Translations under genes and position numbers: made by a program
Shown here: positions 56,778-64,000 of the stretch, one piece after another
Numbering within the stretch: the stretch's first letter is position 1
Layout: the number at the start of each line of letters is the position of its first letter
Source of the DNA: Panax quinquefolius
Taxonomy: Eukaryota; Streptophyta; Magnoliopsida; Apiales; Araliaceae
Reading direction: 5' to 3'
NCBI GenBank assembly: GCA_020205615.1
Contig: CM035166.1
Location: forward strand, 96,359,065 to 96,423,064
DNA length: 64,000 nucleotides
The notes under the pieces: model-generated
Seen by the model: the letters and a program-made list of their open reading frames with translations, nothing else
What the model was told of the DNA's origin: nothing
Database searches by the model: none

Positions 56778-57500
56778 TAGTAATTAGATAATTTTGTCCC
56801 ACAAAGATTTTATTTTTTTAATTACGTTTTACAGTTCTACTTTAATAATTTGTCCTAAAAATATTTTAAAAAAATATGATGACGGTATTCTTGAAAATAA
56901 ACTCATAAACTTTTAAATATCTCAAATTAATTATCTACTCAACTAAGAATTACATGTAAACATCAAATGTGACATCTTTGTGCACTACTTCTCAGCAAAG
57001 TACCTGTAAAGCAAAATATATTTTTTTATTGTATAGAAATTTAATATATTATCCTACCTGAGATTTGGCGACAAGAAATTAAGCTATCTACGTCTTCATT
57101 TGTAAAATTTAAAATATCACAAAATGACTTGGCCAAAAAATGAGATTTTCTACTTGTAGAACTGGGAGTATTGACTACATTACGACTCTAGTTTAAAGTT
57201 TTAACAAAATAATTTAAATAATTAAATTTTCTTCTAGGCCTATAATAAACCGACTGTATTTAAATTTAATTTAATCTACCATGCTTTACTGTATAATAAA
57301 CCGACTGTATTTAGTATTTTCATGTTTCTTTCAATATAATTTAAAAAATTCACACAATACGATCCATAATTTGATAATTATGATTATTAAAAGGAAAGCG
57401 TCACCTTTGGCCAGTAAAACATCATCTACCCCGCGCGAGCTTATTGCCTAATTTTCACTAAATAATGTTCAAATATATTCCATGCCTTTGAGTAGCTTTT
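56778..57500. other. Intergenic stretch
   Basis: AT-rich. A TATAATAAACCGACTGTATT motif occurs twice (57241 and 57292), a partial 51-base tandem repeat. No gene recognised. Confidence 0.5.
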
Positions 57501-58700
57501 TAAATAAGTGCTCGATTCATGATATTAAATTACTTGGATGTCAAATTTATTTTTTTTTTTTGTAGTTTTGTTAGTCTCTTCCAGTTAAATAGATTCAAAC
57601 ACTACAAACTTAGTTTCCTCCTCTAAAACTATTTTAGCTTGAGCCACAATATCAAATTCTGGGTTTCTTGATAATCACTATTTTATGATTTTCCTCAATT
57701 CTGTACTGAAATTCAATTTCCTTAGTTGTTGAATATATTAATTCTGGAGCCAATTGCTGACCAGGAAAGTCAAATAAAGAACTTCATATGCGTGGGTTGA
57801 ATTTAAGAAGATGCCTCTTTTTTTTTACAAACTTGAATCATTAGACTCATCAGAAATTAGATCTTCCATTATTACCCTTGAATTTTACTCAATAATATAG
57901 AGATGTTAAAAGAAACTCATCTCTATCCTTTGACATCTCTATTATTTGGCATCTCTATTAATACTGTGGAGTCTGAAAAATTAAAAAAAAAATTGAATTT
58001 TTGGCATCCATGATTTAATATCATGAGTCTAAAAACTAAATAAAATTGAATTTGGCATCCGCAATTTAATCTGCGGAAGGACTTATTTAAAAAGGGCGTC
58101 GTTTCCCGGTTGGTCTCATCCTAAGCGTCTCGCAGTTTAATCTGCATGGACGAGACCAATCAAGGAAACAATGTCATTTTAAATAAGTCTCGTTCATGAG
58201 ATTAAAACCATGATACCAACTTCAAAAAAAATTAGTTTTTCAGGCTTCGTAGTATTAAACTACAAATGTCAAAAAATAGATATAGGTTTTCTTTAACATC
58301 TCTATATTATTGAGGAGGAAAATTCAAGCTTAAAAATAAGAGATTTAATTTATGACGAGTCTAATTCAACATTGTAACAAAAAAGAGGCATCTTCTAAAA
58401 TTCACCATCCGTATTTGGAGTTCTTTATTTGACTTTCGTGTCAGCAATTTGCTCCAGAATTAATAGATTCAACAACTAAGGAAATTGAATTCCAATATAG
58501 GTTTGAGGAAAATCAGAAATATAGTTATTATCAAGAAACCAATTTGGGTTCTGAATTTGATATTGTGGCTCAAACTGAAACAGTTTCAGAGGGGGAAACC
58601 AAGTTTCCAGTGTTTGAATTCATGGAAATGAAAGAGACTAAGAAAACTAAAAAAATTGAATTTGGTATCCGCAGTTTACTGCGGATAGGAGACTTGTATA
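57501..58700. repeat. 1.2 kb foldback (long inverted repeat) upstream of SABATH gene 2
   Basis: Two arms of about 570-630 bases are inverted copies around a loop near 58122-58146. Paired landmarks: GGTTGGTCTCATCC (58108-58121) with GGACGAGACCAATC (58147-58160); AATATAGAGATGTTAAA with TTTAACATCTCTATATT (58296-58312); GATGCCTCTTTTTT (about 57810) with AAAAAAGAGGCATC (about 58380); CTTAGTTGTTGAATATATTA (about 57721) with its inverse at 58452-58483. Ends about 235 bases before the gene 2 start. A transcript would form a long double-stranded RNA. Confidence 0.85.
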
Positions 58701-58893
58701 AGGTGGGGTATTTTAGGCGTTTCTTTTCGATCTGAAGTATTAAAGCTATAATATATCTTTAAACTAAAGCTCATGATTTTAACTCTATTAAACCGTTGAA
58801 TTATCGGATGAATGCTCAGATCGACGATCTGTTGTAAGAATAACCTTAACCTGATTTTAAGCTCCATACCCCAATTTGTTAAGCAATGAGTTC

Positions 58894-58900
58894 TATATAA
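58894..58900 (+). promoter_or_regulatory. TATA box of SABATH gene 2
   Basis: TATATAA in TTCTATATAAGTAACTG, 36 bases before the ATG, implying a very short 5' leader. It aligns with the decayed box of gene 1 at 33311-33318. Confidence 0.6.
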
Positions 58901-58935
58901 GTAACTGTTTTACAAGCTTAACAGACATCTAAACT

Positions 58936-61063
58936 ATGGGACTTGAAAATGTTCTACACATGAATGAAGGCAATGGGGAATCTAGCTATGCTAATAACTC
59001 AACCCTTCAGGTCTCGTTCTCCATCTCATATATCTTTCTCTAGCATGGGAAAGTGTTTATTACATGCATGGTACATTAATTTTCTTTCATGTAATATTTT
59101 TATTTTATTGTCACCTAAAGAATTAATTTATAATTTCAATTTCTCAGAAAGCAGTGATATTGAAGGCGCAACCATTTTTGGAGAAAACCGTCAAGGAAAT
59201 CATGTGTAGTACTATCGACAAATTCCCTCAATGTTTAAAGATAGCTGACTTGGGTTGCTCCTCAGGGCCAAACACCCTCTTTGTCATGTCGAAAATAATA
59301 GACAATGCTCATGCAGTTTGCGAGGAAAAAAATGTCCAAGTACCAGAGTTTCAAGTGTTTCTAAATGATCTTCCAACTAATGATTTTAATGCCATGTTCA
59401 AATTGCTACCACCATATTTCTATGAAAAGCTAAAGAAAGGGCCTTGTTTTGTAGCCGGAGTGCCGGGTTCTTTCTATGAGAGGCTATTTCCAACCGCTAG
59501 CCTTCACTTTGTTCATTCCTCTATTAGTGGTCACTGGCTTTCTCAGGTTAGTTCGAGTACTCATGAGTCTCTAGAAGTTGCTACTCTATCTTCTAGTATT
59601 TATAATTCAGGAAATATTATAGGGACATAAGTGTTATTCACTTAATTTGTGTAGTTATTGATATATATGATAAATTACATACATATTTACGTTACCAATA
59701 AAATGTTATTAGCCTAAGTTGTGCAATTTCTAATGTAACAAATTACGTCCTTCTTTCGGTTACCAAATCATGAACCTTCAATTTTCAGTTAATTTGAATA
59801 ATACCCTTGACATATCAGTGAGTGCACAAATGAAGTTCACTTGGCGCATTTCTATTTTTCTTGCGAGTATGGAGTTCTTAATTCATTAACACAAATCATT
59901 TATGAAGCTTCCCACCTGTCTGTTTATGTGTGAGAAAAGACTATAACTAATATAGCCTGACAAAGCTTATAGGTTCCTGAAATACTAGAGAGCAACAAGG
60001 GGAATGTCTATATAGCAAAATCAAGTCCTCCAAATGTTTACGAGGCCTACATGACGCAATTTGTACGAGATTTCTCAACATTTTACGTGTACGATCCGAG
60101 GAAATAATTGCTAATGGCCGTATGTTGATTACATTCTGCGGCAGAAAAGTGCAGATCCCACAAGCGAGGATAGCTGCTTCCTTTGGAATATGTTAGCAAA
60201 ATCACTTTTCGAAATGGTGGATCAGGTCCGATTCAATTTTATTAGTCCAATTAATTACAATGACAAAATTCATATAACCACTTGCGGTTTTTTCAAATCT
60301 CACATTATCACATTGTTTAAAGTTAAACACATAAACCCTTGTAGTGGGCAGGCTAAATGAAACTATTAACTTTTACATCCAAAAAGACCCCTAATTCCTA
60401 ATTTGTGATTTACTTTGAACTTTTTTATGAACACGGGTACTATATGAAAAACCTTTGTACATTAATTTCAAAGTAAAACACAAAGAGAATGGGTCTTTGA
60501 TGAAAAAATTAACAGTTTCACTAAACTTCACAACTATAGGTTTTGCGACTGTTGTTGGACAAAAGATGGTCATATAGAATTTTGTCAAAACTTCAGGTGG
60601 TGATCTGAGTTTTTCCGAAATTAGAAATATGATCAATATATTATAGATGAACATATGATTAAATAGTTTGCATAACTAAAATATTATGATTTTATATTAG
60701 GGTTTACTTGGTGAAGCAGACAGTAATTCATTCAATATCCCTATGTATTTTCCCAGCAAGGATGAACTAAAGGCAATTATTGTGATGGATGGTTCCTTTA
60801 ACCTTGACAGCCTAGAATCCTTTGAAATTAATTGGGACGTTCGCAAGGATATTGATGACAGACAATTGGGCGTTAATAAGGACAGCAGTGGCATGTTCTT
60901 GGCCAAAACAGTTAGAGCCAGTACAGAACCATTACTGGTTAGTCATTTTGGAAACTCTTTCATTGATAACATATTTGAGAGCTATGCAAGGCATGCGGAT
61001 GAGCATCTCTCCAGGGAGAAACCAAAGTTCTTCAATATTGTGATTTCCTTGATAAAGAAGTGA
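58936..61063 (+). CDS. SABATH-family SAM-dependent carboxyl methyltransferase, gene 2 (two apparent frameshifts)
   Basis: Four exons: 58936-59010, 59148-59546, 59973-60225, 60701-61063; GT-AG introns at the same places as gene 1. About 363 residues if frame is kept. Motifs: [17 protein letters not shown] ending exon 1, [10 protein letters not shown] (59-68), [23 protein letters not shown], pocket GHWLSQ with His before the conserved Trp, and [13 protein letters not shown] with [15 protein letters not shown] at the end. Exon 3 is 253 long where 255 keeps frame. Against gene 1 a base is missing near 60081-60085 (TTTTAC where TTTCTAC is expected) and another in the A4 run at 60144-60147. Everything else, including splice sites and TATA box, is intact. 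Methylates a small acid of unknown identity if functional. Pseudogene or consensus error. Confidence 0.85.
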
Positions 61064-61587
61064 TTTTGTAGGAGTCTAAACCAAGTTTCAGATTGTTTAT
61101 TTTATTAATGTTATGTGCGCACTATTTATTTGGGCATGTTTAGTATTGGACCATATTATAAAATGTTCGTATTAGCAGTCATATTCTCTGTTTTGGGATA
61201 AATTTTAGTACCTGAATTTGTAAGATTATAATGAACTCATATAAAGTTGTTAATGCATGTTTGTGATGATTCCTAATCATTGTTATGACCAAAGCTAATA
61301 AGAAAACCAAGTTAGGGTCTATTTTTCAAAATTAAAGTAAGTTTTGATAGGTCAAAATTGGTCAGATGATTAAACAAAGTGATGTGATAATAAAAGTACT
61401 AACCTTAGGCAACTAAAATAGACATTCCTAGACTGTCCAAGTAGTCAAAACTGAAAGAAATTTAAGAAGTGTCAAAATCAGTTTTGGGGAAAAAGTGTTA
61501 AACTGTCCAATTTGAGCCTCAGTTAAAGTAGACCTAACTAATATGAATGAGGGACCTAAACCCTTATTAAAATACATTGGTATGTGG
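61064..61587. other. 3' flank of SABATH gene 2
   Basis: AT-rich sequence with no gene or repeat end recognised. It presumably includes the 3' untranslated region. No canonical AATAAA is obvious in the first 150 bases. Confidence 0.4.
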
Positions 61588-64000
61588 TGTGGCCCAAAAA
61601 AATAGTATATCATCACCCATTCTCGAGTCACCAAATACATAGTGCATCAATTTAAATACAAACTTCTTTTATACAATACGACCAAAGCGTAGCTGAGAGT
61701 TTTTACACGAATATTGTCTTCTAGACAATATTCAAACTCAAATGGAGTCCTTATTACATTTATTATCACACTATTTCATAAAATAGTGAGGACTAATATA
61801 GCTACCATCTCGGACCATCACTACGTTCCCCGACTAGTCCCGGCTACGTTCTCATTTCCTGAAGAGAACAATAAAAGCAAAAGAGTGAGCTCAACTAGCT
61901 CAGTAAGAAATATTATGACTAAGATAATGCAGAATAAATTATCGTTAGCCTTCAACAGTGTTAAACTGATAATAAACAATAAGTTTAACTGCAGCAGAAC
62001 AAGCAATCCATTAGAAGAGTCAAGTTGAGCATGATATCTACTATCTTTTATGATTTAAAAAGTTTATCATCAACTTTATCGATGAGACTCAGCTCAATAA
62101 ATAATCCACATCACTGAATTATCCGTGCACTACGGGCCAAGGATATTCATTAGTATCACGTCCATGAATTATCCATGCACTACGGGCCAAGGATATTCGT
62201 GTAATCACCAATGGTCATGATCATGCCAACAACTGTCCATCAATACACTATGGGCCAATGAGGACTTTTATCACATCATTTGTAGCATTACGGGTCATGA
62301 TTATACCGAATGATCCCTGATCATAATCATATCAATCAACAGTCCATCTATACACTACGGCCAAAGATGACTTTCATCACAATATAAGCATGACGATGAG
62401 GACAATGATATAAGAATTCAATTAAAAGAAAGCAAAGGATAAATTTTTAAAGATTTATAATTTAATTTATCCAGAATTCAATAATATCCAAATTGTCAAC
62501 ATGATACTACTTTGTGGAGTAAAATTCAAGAACAATATTGTATCAAAAATGATTTTGACCGAAAAGAAATTATTTTTTATCATTAATAGTACTCCGGGTG
62601 AACAGTACTCGAGTGAATAGTACTTCAGGAATAGTACCTCATGAATAGTACTTTGTGAATAGTATCCGTGAATAGTACCGTATAAATAAATAGTAGCCAT
62701 GAATAGTACTCTGGCATGAAAAGCTTAAAATTTAACAAGAATGTGCAAAAAATATTCGTGTGAAACGATACTAGATGAAGCGCAAATTTCAAGGATATTC
62801 TACTAATTTCACGGAGTATATAAGAAATACTTTAACAAAATGAGGGTATAATAGGAATACGAGACAAAATAATATTACTTACATACTACAGAGTATGGAA
62901 TAAAATATTATTTCATACGAATATCGAACAAAAATAATATCTCTTACCTTAGAAGAAGACTGGATACTGGAATAGTGAAGTAGCAGAATACTCTTCTTCT
63001 TTCTCTCTATAATTGCTCTTGTGAGTCTTAGTGAATTGGTGAGAATGAAAGAAGAATGAGCTTCTATTTATAGGAAAACATAGTTTCGATAATTGCACGA
63101 TTAGGGGCTCGGATTATTATAGTATAGTGCCTTCATCAATACCTCCATTTTTAATTTAGTCCTTCAAGTATTATCAATCTTGCACCATCTCCCCTAATAG
63201 TACATGCATGTGAATCAATAGTTTCATATATGTAAACCAACAGTAATTTGCATGTGAACTAATAGCAATTAATTGCACATTTATCCGATTAATTGTCCGT
63301 TTGGTCAATTTAACATCCAGAAATCAATTATTATCAAAATAAATGTTGATTTCCACTAACACAAATAATCTCATCATAATGGAAATATTTAATCAACATG
63401 AACTTATTCATCATTAATATTATAACTCACAATATTTAACAACCAGATCATTCCCAAGAAAGAGGGGGTTTTTTGATAAGGTTTTCTCCCTATTGACGTG
63501 CAATTAGGTGACCAAACATCTTTCCTCGACAGAACTTTCTAGATATTGTCAATAATACAAATAATAATATGAATAACTTTGTCGTCTCAATTAGTTATTT
63601 AATAATATAAAATTTTATGCAGATAATACTATGACAATAATTGAATCAATAATATGAGAGATATTATGCAGCAATTACTGTAGCAATAATTGAGTATAAC
63701 TGAGTGATCACTTCTCACGTAAGCATCAATAATCAATATTGTGTGCTACTATGCAACCACGCAGCGTATTACTGTACTTCTACCACCGGGTATTTCAACA
63801 GTTTAACGGTAAAACTTTCGTAGTTATTTTTATAAAAGATATTTACGTCATTTTCTAACTACGACAATACTTAGTTTGTGGGGTCCACTAATGATTGATT
63901 GTGGTCGTAAATGCACGAATATTCCTGTTAAAACGAATATTCCCCGACCAATCGAATATTTTATAACAACTTGCTTACTTTGCAAAATTTATAAATATTA
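61588..64000 (-). repeat. LTR, minus strand, cut by the window end (F-like)
   Basis: Starts about 61588 (TGTGGCCCAAAAAAATAG for TGTGACGCCCCAAAATAG). Colinear with LTR F (50055-52298): minus-strand GCCCGTAGTG hairpins (62125-62370), AATAGTACTCCGGGTG repeats (62580-62715), TATA (about 63066) and the promoter-distal part to 64000. Its start in its own orientation (TGTGAGACC) is beyond the window, so whether it is solo is unknown. Confidence 0.8.

Overview
This is an AT-rich nuclear window from a flowering plant, probably a eudicot. The evidence is two intron-bearing SABATH-type methyltransferase genes embedded in dense, nested plant transposons: Ty3/gypsy-like LTR elements, CACTA (En/Spm) elements, hAT, Stowaway-like and foldback MITEs. 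No rRNA, tRNA or organelle genes were seen. I cannot name the species. Only the two SABATH loci (33354-35219 and 58936-61063, both +) look like host protein genes. Each has four exons with matching intron positions, and each carries apparent frameshifts at or next to homopolymers (one in the first, two in the second). They are either young pseudogenes or, quite possibly, consensus errors.

Layout. 1-839: tail of a CACTA element, ending in a TTTTCTTGTAGTG-type terminus. 905-9883: an LTR element with very long LTRs (about 3.8 kb) and an internal region of only about 1.3 kb, here called family A. 9889-16697: an older, 5'-truncated relative (family C). 16698-17308: CACTA end. 17511-21914: solo LTR on the minus strand. 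23211-24250: two copies of a foldback MITE with microsatellites and a CACTA-like end between them. 24312-31726: a minus-strand Ty3/gypsy chromovirus-type deletion derivative (family B) inserted in the microsatellite beside the second MITE copy. 32869-33231: MITE, then SABATH gene 1. 36439-36538: a 100-N gap. 36539-54116: an LTR (G) split by a CACTA element (37672-53953, TSD TAT). That CACTA is itself split by a solo LTR (39131-42260, TSD ATCAA) and by a second, minus-strand solo LTR (42433-52298, TSD TCTTC). The second solo LTR is in turn split by a composite LTR element (42650-50054, TSD CACCA). 54516-55287: hAT MITE. 56440-56777: Stowaway MITE. 57501-58700: a 1.2 kb near-perfect foldback just upstream of SABATH gene 2. 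61588-64000: another minus-strand LTR, cut by the window end.

The most unusual signal is in the LTRs. Several LTR families that otherwise differ carry tandem arrays of a short stem-loop whose 10-nt loop (about GCCYGTAGTG) is nearly invariant, while the 7-bp stem changes on both sides together (ATCTTTG/CAAAGAT, ATATTTG/CAAATAT, ATCCTTG/CAGGGAT, ATCTGTG/CATAGAT). The arrays lie downstream of the LTR TATA box, in what looks like a leader intron bounded by GAG/GTAAGG and a pyrimidine-rich CAG. A second hairpin class (TTATTCCA...TGGAATAA) occurs in the B-type LTRs. These look like a structural RNA or DNA module shared by recombining LTR families. All family names A-G are labels for this report only.
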